64,000 bases of DNA from Mucilaginibacter saanensis (GTDB lineage Bacteria; Bacteroidota; Bacteroidia; Sphingobacteriales; Sphingobacteriaceae). The notes beneath the pieces were generated by a model, which was given only the letters and a program-made list of their open reading frames with translations, was not told the origin of the DNA and did no database searches. Below are positions 26,376-34,941 of this stretch, one piece after another. The translations under genes and the position numbers were made by a program. Every line of letters starts with the position of its first letter. Position 1 is the first letter of the stretch. The stretch is taken from the NCBI RefSeq assembly GCF_014200575.1, contig NZ_JACHBZ010000011.1:62001-126000 (forward strand), read 5' to 3'.

Positions 26376-27242
26376 TTATACAGTATCAACAAAGGATTTT
26401 TCAACCCTATTAAATATGATGGTGCCGGTTATTAAAATAATCACAGTACTTATAAAGCTATAGCCTATCAGGTCCCAGCTAAAACTGCCCTTGCCTAAAA
26501 AGCCATATCTGAAAGTTTCTATGATGGCAGTGATGGGGTTAAATTTTACCAGCCAGCTGTAAGCAGGGTATTTTAATTCGGCAACCGAAAGCGGGAATAT
26601 TACGGTTGTAGTGTACATGAATAACGGTACACCAAAAGAAACTATAAAGGCCAGGTCGCGATATTTCGTAGTAATGGCCGATATGATCATTCCCATCCCT
26701 AAACCCAAGGCAGCTATCATCACAATAAGTAATGGCAGCAATAGCAAAAATATGTTTGGAGCAATAGCTGATCCTTTAAGCAGATAGGTAATGTACAGGA
26801 TAATAAAAAGCAAAAACTGCACGCCAAATTTAACCAGGTTTGATAGCACTATACTCAATGGCATAATTAGCCTGGGGAAGTAAACTTTTCCAAGCAAAGC
26901 CGAGTTGTCTTTAAAAACGGTTGATGTTTTTGTGAGGCACTCCGCAAAATAATTCCATACAATGGTTCCGGCTAAGTAAAATAACGGTTTAGGCAGTCCG
27001 TCAACAGGTATGCCTGCAAGGTTGCCAAACACAAGAGTATAAAATAATATGGTGATGGCAGGTTGTACAAAAAACCAGATAGGGCCTAAAATGGTCTGCT
27101 TGTAAAATGAAACAAAATCGCGCCTAACCAATAGTAAAAGCAGGTCGCGGTATTGCCAAACATCCCGGAGTTTTAAATCCAGCAGATTGTTTTTTGCTGT
27201 TATTTCAATATCCCAGTTTTCCTGTGTGGTTAAAGTATTCAA
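26376..27242 (-). CDS. wzm: ABC polysaccharide exporter permease subunit
   Basis: A 288-residue ABC-2 type membrane protein with six hydrophobic segments. The amphipathic N-terminal LRDVWQYRDLLLLLVRRDF, followed by QTILGPIWFFVQPAITILFYTLVFG, is the characteristic opening of Wzm/TagG/KpsM proteins. Together with the ATPase encoded directly after it, it would move an undecaprenyl-linked glycan across the inner membrane. The locus has no recognisable Wzx flippase, so this pair is the only visible route across that membrane. The start overlaps the upstream GT4 gene by 4 bases. Confidence 0.92.
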   Translation of the reverse strand: MNTLTTQENWDIEITAKNNLLDLKLRDVWQYRDLLLLLVRRDFVSFYKQTILGPIWFFVQPAITILFYTLVFGNLAGIPVDGLPKPLFYLAGTIVWNYFAECLTKTSTVFKDNSALLGKVYFPRLIMPLSIVLSNLVKFGVQFLLFIILYITYLLKGSAIAPNIFLLLLPLLIVMIAALGLGMGMIISAITTKYRDLAFIVSFGVPLFMYTTTVIFPLSVAELKYPAYSWLVKFNPITAIIETFRYGFLGKGSFSWDLIGYSFISTVIILITGTIIFNRVEKSFVDTV

Positions 27243-28357
27243 CTGGCTAATAGTAATTGTAGTTTATTAATGTAACCGGTTTCATTAAAATGCTGTACGC
27301 ATTGTTCCTGCAGTTGTTTTCGGGTGGCAGCCGTTACCGGACTTGCCAGATATTCTGTGATGCAATTGTACAGTTCGGCAGGGTTGTCAGCATTAATTGC
27401 TTTTCCTAATTCGCCGTTGCGTATGGCATCAATACTGCCGTCTGCATTACCGCAAATAACCGGCAGGCCGCAAGCCAGGGCTTCAATGAATACAATACCA
27501 AAGCCCTCTTTTTTACTTGGTAAAACAAACAGGTCGGCCAGTAAAAAATGATCAACAAGCTCGGCTTCGTCAATAAAACCGGTTAATATAACGTGGTTTT
27601 TTACCTGATGTTCGGCTATTAACTGGTTAATCCGGATTTCTTCCTGCGGATCATATTTACCTGCAAGAATATATTTGATGTGAGGGTATTGCGCTTTTAA
27701 CTCGCCCACAACCCTGATCACCTGCTCATAGCCTTTGTATTTTTCGGTCGAGGCCATTCGGGTTAATGTAAATATGATAGGGTGACTATTACCAAGCTGA
27801 TAACGGTCAACCAAGTGCTGTGGCTTTGTAAAGCTTGTAGGTAATGGCATCAATGGGTCAATTACATTGTTAAGTACCACGCAGTTACCTTCATTTACCT
27901 GGTGCCTGTCCACAATTTGTTGTTTGGTGAAATTGCTTACGCAAATTACTTTGTCGCAGCTTTTCAAAAAACGTCTTTTTATAAATGAAAGCGGTCGCCA
28001 AACCTCAATGCCGTGTGCTGTTAGCCATACCTTGCATTTAGGGTTAACCAATTTAATAATAGAGCCTATAATGGCCAGGTTAATATGGCTTAGTATAACC
28101 ACATCCGGACGGACTAATTTGCTTATAGCTTTTAAAACAAAGTTTATACGGTTTGTACCAAAACCTTTAAAGCTTTTTGCCGGGAGGTATAAGCTCATCA
28201 GATCGGCAGGCTTATCATAGGCCGACCAGAGTTCAAAATTCCAGCTATTTGTTTGAGCTATCTGGTATAAAGAGTGTCCTAATGTGCGGGTCATTTTTTG
28301 AATGCCACCTGTGGTGCTAAACGTTTGTAATGTAAATAATATTACTTTTTTAGACAT
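27239..28357 (-). CDS. GT4 family glycosyltransferase
   Basis: A 372-residue GT-B enzyme: VILFTLQTFSTTGGIQKMTRTLGHSL at the start, IIFTLTRMASTEKYKGYEQVIRVV in the donor domain and E-x7-E EGFGIVFIE (residues 284-292), followed by ALACGLPVICGNADGSIDAI. I chose ATG 28357 instead of 28381: it gives the 8-base overlap with asnB seen repeatedly in this locus and places the first beta-strand at the N-terminus. Base composition here is normal for the genome, unlike the core glycosyltransferases. Confidence 0.88.
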   Translation of the reverse strand: MSKKVILFTLQTFSTTGGIQKMTRTLGHSLYQIAQTNSWNFELWSAYDKPADLMSLYLPAKSFKGFGTNRINFVLKAISKLVRPDVVILSHINLAIIGSIIKLVNPKCKVWLTAHGIEVWRPLSFIKRRFLKSCDKVICVSNFTKQQIVDRHQVNEGNCVVLNNVIDPLMPLPTSFTKPQHLVDRYQLGNSHPIIFTLTRMASTEKYKGYEQVIRVVGELKAQYPHIKYILAGKYDPQEEIRINQLIAEHQVKNHVILTGFIDEAELVDHFLLADLFVLPSKKEGFGIVFIEALACGLPVICGNADGSIDAIRNGELGKAINADNPAELYNCITEYLASPVTAATRKQLQEQCVQHFNETGYINKLQLLLAS

Positions 28358-30137
28358 TGAGCTGTAGCTGGTAAAGCGCAAACGCTTTTGACCAGTGTAT
28401 ATCGTCGTTTTTAAATTTTTTGATGGTGTTTTTAGCCAGCTTACTTTTATAAAAGCCGCAGTTACTCATTTCTTTGTGCTCCATCATCCACTGTTGCAGC
28501 GGAAACGTAAAGCCCATTTTGGGGCGATCCCAGATGGCCGATGGTAACAGGTCTTTAAAACTATCAATCAATAGTTTTTTTGGCTGGCTGTTGTCAAACC
28601 TTATGGCTGCAGTAATACTTGCTACAGTATTGGTAAAATCTTCATCTAAAAATGGTACCCTTACTTCTAACCCGTGGCTCATGCTCATGATATCAGTATC
28701 GCGCAGCAGCTGATTTTGCATGTACAGGTTAGTTTCAAACCATGATGCATGCTCCTCATTATAGGTACAGGAATCAGGAACCGGGCTGTTATCAAAAAGA
28801 GCGTCCTTAACCTCTTTGAGGTCAGCATCCAATAACTGTGCTATATCAGCCGGCGAAAACAATCCTCTTAATAAAAGATAATCGGCCAGTGGATGATCGT
28901 TAGCCAGGAAAGTGAGTTTTTTGTACCGGTCGGGCAAAAAGCCTGTAATTGCTGCAAATACCGATGGGTGAAATTTGCGCAGATGTTTCAGGTATTTTAT
29001 TCTGCCAAAAGATGGATAACCACCCAGCAGCTCGTCGGCACCGATGCCTGACAGTACTGCTTTTAATCCATCTTCCTGTGCGTATTTGCTGATAAACCAG
29101 GTGTTAATGCCATCAGTAGTGGGCATATCCATGGCCGCTAATATTTGAGGGAAAGCGGCTTCAAAATCGTTTTGCTGTACCAGATGCGAAAAACTTTCAC
29201 CGTTGATCCTGTCCAGGATGATACCCTGATAAGCCTTCTCGTTATAACTTTCTTCGATAAAGTGGATGGATATGGTTTTAAGCTGTTCTTTTTTTTGCTG
29301 ATCGGCAAGCATCGTGATCAGACTTGAATCGATGCCACCACTCAGGAACACACCTATCGGAGCATCGGCTATCAGTTGCCGGCTTACCCCGTTTATAAGG
29401 GCTTCTTTTATCAGTTGCCGCGCTTCAACAATATCGGTAATACAATCTCTTACGGGTGTTTCCCGGTAGGTGTTGATAGTGTAGGTTGATGATGTATTGT
29501 TCCAGCATAAAAAATGAGCTTTAGGTAAACTAAAAACATTTTTTAAGGTGGTATATGGTTCAGGAATGTGCCCGAATGCTAAAAAGCGGATAGGCCAGCT
29601 GGCATCTTTTTCAGTAGTAATGCCTGCTGCCATAAAAGCCCTTACTTCTGATGCAAAGCACAGGGAGCTGTTTTGTGCAAAATAGTATAGTGGTTTTATA
29701 CCTGCTGTATCACGTACAAGGTAGGTGAGGTCACGGGTGCTATCATACAATGCAAAGGCAAACATGCCCCGGAACTTTGAAAATGCCGAAGTTCCCCAAT
29801 GTAAATAGGATAAAATGATCACCTCGGTGTCAGTAGCAGATTTGAATTGTATCCCCAGTTTTAACAACGTATCTCTTAGCTCCCGGTAATTATAAATTTC
29901 TCCATTAAAGGTTATCCAAACCTTTTGGCCGGTATCGGCCATGGGCTGGTGGCCATTGCTGCTCAGGTCAATAATAGATAGCCTGCGGTGGCCAAAACCA
30001 AGGGTGTTGGTCTTGTTAAAAAACATGCCTTCATCATCAGGGCCGCCATGTTGCAGCACGTGGCACATAGCCTTTACCTGATGGCGTATCTGTTCTGGTT
30101 GTAGCTGGTTACTAACTATTCCTGCTATGCGGCACAT
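28350..30137 (-). CDS. asnB: Asparagine synthase (glutamine-hydrolysing) of a polysaccharide locus
   Basis: A 595-residue two-domain enzyme. The N-terminal class II glutamine amidotransferase domain begins MCRIAGIV, so Cys2 becomes the N-terminal nucleophile, and includes GHRRLSIIDLS and FNGEIYNYRELR. The synthetase domain has the PP-loop GVFLSGGIDSSLI and LSGIGADELLGGYPSF. In glycan loci such paralogues may amidate uronic acids or another acid rather than make asparagine; sequence cannot decide. It lies between the UpxY-like antiterminator gene (137-base spacer) and a GT4 gene that it overlaps. Confidence 0.92.
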   Translation of the reverse strand: MCRIAGIVSNQLQPEQIRHQVKAMCHVLQHGGPDDEGMFFNKTNTLGFGHRRLSIIDLSSNGHQPMADTGQKVWITFNGEIYNYRELRDTLLKLGIQFKSATDTEVIILSYLHWGTSAFSKFRGMFAFALYDSTRDLTYLVRDTAGIKPLYYFAQNSSLCFASEVRAFMAAGITTEKDASWPIRFLAFGHIPEPYTTLKNVFSLPKAHFLCWNNTSSTYTINTYRETPVRDCITDIVEARQLIKEALINGVSRQLIADAPIGVFLSGGIDSSLITMLADQQKKEQLKTISIHFIEESYNEKAYQGIILDRINGESFSHLVQQNDFEAAFPQILAAMDMPTTDGINTWFISKYAQEDGLKAVLSGIGADELLGGYPSFGRIKYLKHLRKFHPSVFAAITGFLPDRYKKLTFLANDHPLADYLLLRGLFSPADIAQLLDADLKEVKDALFDNSPVPDSCTYNEEHASWFETNLYMQNQLLRDTDIMSMSHGLEVRVPFLDEDFTNTVASITAAIRFDNSQPKKLLIDSFKDLLPSAIWDRPKMGFTFPLQQWMMEHKEMSNCGFYKSKLAKNTIKKFKNDDIHWSKAFALYQLQLNV

Positions 30138-30274
30138 GGTTCATGTATTTTCACAGCTTCGCCCCGTAAGTCACATTTTGTGTTTGTAACTTATTATTTT
30201 TCAGCAACTTATGTATTTATTTTTAAGTTGCTTTTTGGGGCATATCGGCTAACTATCGGCTATAATGCCTCTAA
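30138..30274. promoter_or_regulatory. Leader between the antiterminator gene and asnB, with hairpin
   Basis: A 137-base non-coding stretch. AGCAACTTA (30203-30211) pairs perfectly with TAAGTTGCT (30224-30232). On the plus strand the stem is followed by TTTT; on the minus strand, the sense strand of the locus, it would lie in the transcript just after the antiterminator gene. CGGCTA is repeated at about 30246 and 30256. It could be a pausing or antitermination site, or a terminator for antisense transcription. Confidence 0.35.
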
Positions 30275-30787
30275 TTAAAACCGTTCAATATAAGAGGCTG
30301 CCACGTGTACTATAATTGAGCAGCCTATACTTTCAAGCCGTAATATCAATTGTTTTTGCGACCGGTGCGATACTATCTCGCCGGTCATCCCCTTTAACGG
30401 ACCCGCTTTTATAATGATTTTTTCTCCCGGTTGCAGATCTTCCTCTGTGATTTCCAGTTCAAATGAACTTGCCATGAGCAATTTTAATTCATTGATCTGG
30501 CGGTCGGGCATGGAAGCCGGTTTACCCGAAAAATATAAAAAGCGAGATATTCCTTTAGTCATTAACACATCTGCCTGTTCGTGTTCTGCAATGTTTACAA
30601 ACACGTATGATTTTATAAAAGGTTCTTCTACCCACTTTTTACGGTCACTCCACTGTTTTAGTTGCCGGTGAAGTGGAAGATATGCTGAAATTCCTTTATT
30701 TATTAATGCTTCGTACGCTTTTTTCTCGGCGCGGGCACTCGTGTAAACCGGGTACCACTTATTTGTTGTACTTGTCTTTAAATTCAT
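30275..30787 (-). CDS. UpxY-like NusG-family transcription antiterminator
   Basis: A 170-residue NusG paralogue: an NGN domain (about residues 10-110) beginning KWYPVYTSARAEKKAYEAL and a C-terminal KOW-type segment PGEKIIIKAGPLKGMTGEIVSHR. It matches the UpxY/LoaP/RfaH-like specialised antiterminators that ride with RNA polymerase and let it read through long polysaccharide operons. In Bacteroides the gene is first in its locus; here it lies third, after the wza-like and wzc-like genes and before asnB, which suggests control of the long distal part. The gap to the upstream kinase gene is only 19 bases. Confidence 0.88.
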   Translation of the reverse strand: MNLKTSTTNKWYPVYTSARAEKKAYEALINKGISAYLPLHRQLKQWSDRKKWVEEPFIKSYVFVNIAEHEQADVLMTKGISRFLYFSGKPASMPDRQINELKLLMASSFELEITEEDLQPGEKIIIKAGPLKGMTGEIVSHRSQKQLILRLESIGCSIIVHVAASYIERF

Positions 30788-30806
30788 CCGTAAAAAAAAG
30801 TACTTT

Positions 30807-33230
30807 TTATTTAAACCATCGTTTTATATTCCACCATTTGGCTTTGTCATCATCCAAATAATAGCCTGAACCTTCGTAGCCGCTATAGTCAGAGTAATAA
30901 TAATAGCGTGTACCGGAACTGTCGCCGGTAAATTTGGTTGTGTAATACCTTGAGTGTAATAATTCCTCTTCAAATGCATTCAGTACTATTACCGTATTGT
31001 CAAGATGGTACTCATGAGCAATACGCTGCGGTATGGTGGCTGCATAAAACTTTGACCGGCCAGAGCGTATCACAAAAACATTAATATCACTTATCCTGAT
31101 AAGCGGGATGGCGTCTGATACCAGGCCAATAGGAGCGGTATCAATCATGATAATATCATATTTTAGTTTTAGCTGCGCAATTAAGGTGGTCATCCGGGCG
31201 CTGTGCAACAGTTCAGATGGGTTGGGCGGCACCGGACCCGAAATAATAAAATCAAGATTTGACTGCTCCGAGTGTAAAATAATCTCGTCAAGCTCGGCCT
31301 GGTGGGCCAGGTAATTGCTCAGCCCCAGGTCATTAGGAACGAGGAAAGTTTTGTGCAGGCGCGACCGTCTTAAATCTGCCCCAATCAGTATCACCTTTTT
31401 ATCAATAAGCGATAGTGTGCTTGATAAGTTAACAGCAACAAATGATTTACCTTCGCCGGCCACCTCTGATGTTATGCAGATAACCTTGCTTTGTTTTTCT
31501 GAGGATAGAAAGCTTAAGTTGGTACGTACCGATCTTACCGATTCGGCAAATATGGATTTTGGTTTGGCGAGGGCTAAAACCTGGCCGTTGTTTTCATCAA
31601 TATGTTCAGGGAATTTTCTGATAACGCCCAGTATGGGTATTGATGTAAGGCTTTCAATGGTTTCCTTATCATAAATGTATGGGTTTAGCACCCTTATCAC
31701 AACTATAAGCCCGAGGCCAATCATCAAGCCTAAAATAATGGCATTGCGGTGTATTTCAGGCTCATTAGGCGATACTGCATTTAAGTTGGGCTGCGACGGC
31801 TCAATAATGGTAGCCCCCGGGAGTATGCCGGCCCTGCTTATTTGCGCCTCCAATTTTTTTTCTGATAAAAACGAGTACACCTTGTCATTAATCTCAAAAT
31901 CGCGCTGCAGACTTACCAGATCGCGCTGGGCGGCGGGTAAAGCCAAAATGGTTTGGTTAACCTCCGTAAGTTTACTATCAAGGTAAGCTATGTTTTTTTC
32001 AATACCAGTGCGGATAACCCTAATGTTGTTGAGCGCCGTTAGTTTAATTTGTAAAATTTGCTGGTTAATGTCAAGTATAGGCTGCGAGTTATTGTTATAG
32101 GTTTTCAACAAGGCGTTACGCTCCTGTATCAGATTGTCAAGGTGCCCCACCAGGGTTTCTAATGATGTGCTGCTTGATGTGCCTACGGCAAAATTCAGGT
32201 TAACATTATCCTTTTCCCGGGTGATTTGATCTTTTAGCTGGTCAATGGCTATCAGCTGTATTTTTAATAAGGATTTACTTGATTCAATTTCTGCAGCTTT
32301 AGCAACCGAGGTTGTTGAGGCTGAGCTTACATCCAGTATTTTTGACTTTTGTTTATACTTTTCAATGGAGTTTTCGGACCCCCGCACCTCTGTTGAAAGG
32401 AATGACAGCTGGCTATCAATAAAATCAATCATCTGTGAGGCCGACTGTGTTTTTTGCGTGCGGTCAAAAAGTACGTACTCATTCATGATAGCATTGAGTA
32501 TGTCAGATGCAAATTGCGGGTTGGAATCCGTTTCCTGAAGGGCAATAATATTGGAATTTTTTGCCGTTTCGCCGGTTTGCAAGCCGCTTTTTACGCGTTC
32601 TATAAAATCCTCGGGTATGTTGAATTTAAACAGGTAAACCGGATTTTTATCGGTTCCCCCCGGCGGGTATTTGATAGTAAAACTTGTAGGCCCGATGGTT
32701 ACCGCGGCATCATAGTTAAAGGTGTTTTGAATTTCTTTACCGCCAATTTTGTATGATAGTAAAAACGAACGTTTGTTAATCCCTTTAAAGTTTATCAGGT
32801 CATGATAAAAGTTTAAACTATCAAACTTTATCAGTTCAATATTAAGTGGTTTTGACGGGTATACCTCGCTGGTACGTACCCGGCCCATCAGGTAAAAACT
32901 TATCCGGTAATCAAGGTCCTTAATGGCGCTTAGTATCAGGTTGCGGCTTTGTAGTACCGAGGTGATGCTTTGTATTTTTGAGGGGCCACGTTCGGGAACG
33001 GTCATTACTGTTATAAGGTCAGAGATCTCTGATTTTTTTTCTTCAATTTTTAAGGTGCCCGATGTTGCGTACGTTTTTGGCGTATACCATAAATAGGTAT
33101 AGGATATCAGCATGGTTACGCCAACAGATGCAGCTATCCAATACCAGCGGCTTAGTAATATTTTGCCAATCTTAAAATAGTCTATTTCCTGGTTGGGTAG
33201 TTTTCGCTGAATTTTTTCTGTCTCTTCCAT
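30807..33230 (-). CDS. Wzc-like polysaccharide co-polymerase / BY-kinase
   Basis: An 807-residue inner-membrane protein of the Wzc type. A Wzz-like N-terminal region has a first helix at about residues 33-52 and a long coiled-coil periplasmic part, with a second helix near 500. The cytoplasmic BY-kinase domain has Walker A SEVAGEGKS (Lys595), Walker A' VILIGADLRRSR and Walker B IIMIDTAPIG. The tail is a tyrosine cluster (RYYYYSDYSGY, then GYYLDDD), the usual autophosphorylation site. It controls chain length and works with the Wza-like exporter, whose gene ends where this one starts. Some GNVR-type periplasmic features are present (DINQQILQIKLTALNNIR). Confidence 0.93.
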   Translation of the reverse strand: MEETEKIQRKLPNQEIDYFKIGKILLSRWYWIAASVGVTMLISYTYLWYTPKTYATSGTLKIEEKKSEISDLITVMTVPERGPSKIQSITSVLQSRNLILSAIKDLDYRISFYLMGRVRTSEVYPSKPLNIELIKFDSLNFYHDLINFKGINKRSFLLSYKIGGKEIQNTFNYDAAVTIGPTSFTIKYPPGGTDKNPVYLFKFNIPEDFIERVKSGLQTGETAKNSNIIALQETDSNPQFASDILNAIMNEYVLFDRTQKTQSASQMIDFIDSQLSFLSTEVRGSENSIEKYKQKSKILDVSSASTTSVAKAAEIESSKSLLKIQLIAIDQLKDQITREKDNVNLNFAVGTSSSTSLETLVGHLDNLIQERNALLKTYNNNSQPILDINQQILQIKLTALNNIRVIRTGIEKNIAYLDSKLTEVNQTILALPAAQRDLVSLQRDFEINDKVYSFLSEKKLEAQISRAGILPGATIIEPSQPNLNAVSPNEPEIHRNAIILGLMIGLGLIVVIRVLNPYIYDKETIESLTSIPILGVIRKFPEHIDENNGQVLALAKPKSIFAESVRSVRTNLSFLSSEKQSKVICITSEVAGEGKSFVAVNLSSTLSLIDKKVILIGADLRRSRLHKTFLVPNDLGLSNYLAHQAELDEIILHSEQSNLDFIISGPVPPNPSELLHSARMTTLIAQLKLKYDIIMIDTAPIGLVSDAIPLIRISDINVFVIRSGRSKFYAATIPQRIAHEYHLDNTVIVLNAFEEELLHSRYYTTKFTGDSSGTRYYYYSDYSGYEGSGYYLDDDKAKWWNIKRWFK

Positions 33231-34012
33231 TAGCGATGAGAAAGCGTGAAAATAATTAAGGCCGTATTCAGTAAAAGCAATACCGGCTGAGTTATGACTG
33301 ACAGGTTTTGTAAATTCTCATTACGCACTGCACGTTTATTTTGGGCTATATAAATAATATCGCCATTTTGAAGAAAAGCACGCTGATCATTAATGGATTG
33401 AATATTACGGAGATTAATAACAGTTACCTGTGGATTTGCCTGATCGCCACGTATAATTTCAATATTTGTTTCATTTGCCTTATCTGTAAGGCCACCTGCT
33501 TCACCAATCATTTCAACCAAAGTAGTTCTGTCTTTTACCAAAGGAAAATTTCCCTGAACTTTAATTTCTCCCAGTATGGTCACCTTCAGGTTTACAATTT
33601 TTAATTCAATTATAGGGTCTTTTAAAAGGCTTTTACGATAAAGGTCTTCAATATGTTTTGCCGCCTGGCTGCGTGTAAGGCCTGTTACATTTACATGGCC
33701 AATAACCGGCAGGGCCACCGTGCCATCCTCATCAACCTGGAAAGTTTGCCCGGAAGAAGTGGTGCCGCCGGTAGTGCTGCCAGTGGTTGATGGTGCTTCA
33801 TCAACAATGTATTTTACGTTTTGTAAATTTCTGATCTGTAATATATCCTGGGGTTGTATGCGGTAGGCAACCGTATTTGCCGGTGTTTTTTGTGCTACGG
33901 TATCTTTAACGGCAACCTTTTGTTCAAAAAGTGGCTGGTACTGTTTATTGGAACAGGAGGTTAAGGTAAAAAGTATCCCAAAAAATAAAATAGTGAAAAA
34001 TAAAATACGCAT
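33230..34012 (-). CDS. Wza-like polysaccharide export lipoprotein
   Basis: Outer-membrane export protein of the Poly_export/SLBB family, first gene of the minus-strand locus. I chose ATG 34012, not the longest frame from 34108, because it gives a standard lipoprotein signal (MRILFFTILFFGILFTLTSC, lipobox LTSC). Then come YRIQPQDILQIRNL (Poly_export domain start), a Gly/Thr/Ser-rich insert, VALPVIGHVNVTGLTRSQAAKHI and an SLBB domain (VTILGEIKVQGNFPLVKDRTTLVEMI). The C-terminus ends in a hydrophobic helix (PVLLLLNTALIIFTLSHR), probably the transmembrane helix of the export channel. Length is 260 residues. Confidence 0.92.
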   Translation of the reverse strand: MRILFFTILFFGILFTLTSCSNKQYQPLFEQKVAVKDTVAQKTPANTVAYRIQPQDILQIRNLQNVKYIVDEAPSTTGSTTGGTTSSGQTFQVDEDGTVALPVIGHVNVTGLTRSQAAKHIEDLYRKSLLKDPIIELKIVNLKVTILGEIKVQGNFPLVKDRTTLVEMIGEAGGLTDKANETNIEIIRGDQANPQVTVINLRNIQSINDQRAFLQNGDIIYIAQNKRAVRNENLQNLSVITQPVLLLLNTALIIFTLSHR

Positions 34013-34060
34013 ATGATAAAGAAGTAGGGCTGCTAAGTAATTTAGAATTGGGTTTGATTT

Positions 34061-34093
34061 CAAAAATACATAATTTGCGGGTATATATATTTG
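34061..34093. promoter_or_regulatory. Candidate divergent promoters of the polysaccharide locus
   Basis: Two -7 like elements lie between the divergent genes. TATTTTTG on the minus strand (complement of 34061-34068) is 49-56 bases before the wza-like start; TATATTTG on the plus strand (34086-34093) lies 26 bases before the TTG start of the GT2 gene. Both match TAnnTTTG exactly, but neither has a well-placed TTTG -33 partner. The short shared region means the two directions may compete. Confidence 0.4.
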
Positions 34094-34118
34094 TATTCCC
34101 CTTTTCAATTTGTACGGT

Positions 34119-34856
34119 TTGAAGCTCTCTCTGGTTACAGTAGTTTATAATGCCCGGGATACCATAGGGCAATGTATCGAATCAGTTATTAGTCAAAATT
34201 ATTCCAATCTGGAGTATATTGTTATTGACGGGGGCTCCACAGACGGTACACTTCAGGTTATTAATCAATACCGGTCACATATTAATATTTTTGTTTCTGA
34301 AAAGGATAGCGGGATATATGATGCCATGAATAAAGGTATTGCACTGGCCACCGGCGAAGTTGTAGGTACCTTAAATGCTGATGATTATTTTGCAGACGGC
34401 CAGGTTTTACAATCAGTAGTCCAGGCATTTGAGCAATACCCTGTCAATGTGGTATATGGCGATCTGGATATTATCAGTCAGCAATATAAAATTATCCGTA
34501 AATGGCGTTCCCGGCCGTGTAAGGGCAGCTCCTTTAATTGGGGCTTTATGCCGCCGCACCCAACCTTTTATTGCAAAAGGAGCTTGTTTACACAATACGG
34601 TCTTTATAGCCTGGATTATGGTTCTGCGGCTGATTATGAGCTTATGGTAAGGCTAATGCACCTGCATCAGGTTAAGAGCTATTACCTGAAAAAGGTGATG
34701 GTTAAAATGAGGGTTGGCGGGGTAAGCAGTAAAAGTTTAAACAACAGAGTAAAAGCATGGCAATTTGATTTAAAGGCTATGCAAAAAAACAAGGTCAGAT
34801 TCCCTTTCCTGGCATTGGTGCTGAAGCCCTTGCAAAAAATATTTCAATTTATTTAA
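34119..34856 (+). CDS. GT2 family glycosyltransferase with a TTG start
   Basis: A 245-residue GT-A enzyme of the WcaA/WcaE-like group: KLSLVTVVYNARDTIGQCIESVISQNYSNLEYIVIDGGSTDGT, DSGIYDAMNKGIALATGEVVGTLNADDYF (DxD) and a GSAADYELMVRL segment near the end. There is no ATG in a suitable place: the best start is TTG at 34119, giving MKLSLVTVVYN; TTG at 34110 is an alternative adding three residues. It is transcribed away from the main locus and followed after 85 bases by the phosphoglycosyl transferase gene, so the pair may supply the first sugars of the repeat unit. Confidence 0.85.
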   Translation: MKLSLVTVVYNARDTIGQCIESVISQNYSNLEYIVIDGGSTDGTLQVINQYRSHINIFVSEKDSGIYDAMNKGIALATGEVVGTLNADDYFADGQVLQSVVQAFEQYPVNVVYGDLDIISQQYKIIRKWRSRPCKGSSFNWGFMPPHPTFYCKRSLFTQYGLYSLDYGSAADYELMVRLMHLHQVKSYYLKKVMVKMRVGGVSSKSLNNRVKAWQFDLKAMQKNKVRFPFLALVLKPLQKIFQFI

Positions 34857-34941
34857 CCTCAGGTTAAAACCTATATTTTTCTTATCCGTATAAGAACTCT
34901 CAAAGCACTCATAAACCTGTTTTGAAATACCCCCGTAATTT

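Noticed and set aside
28357..28381. Longer start for the GT4 gene at 28381
   Set aside because: It adds eight residues before the first beta-strand and a larger overlap with asnB; the 8-base overlap start fits the pattern of the locus.
33230..33300. Hydrophobic C-terminus of the Wza-like protein as an exosortase sorting signal
   Set aside because: The tail PVLLLLNTALIIFTLSHR lacks a preceding short sorting motif, and a C-terminal helix is the normal outer-membrane anchor of Wza proteins.
34012..34108. N-terminal extension of the Wza-like protein from 34108
   Set aside because: The extension would place 32 residues before a perfect lipoprotein signal and would overlap the divergent promoter region.
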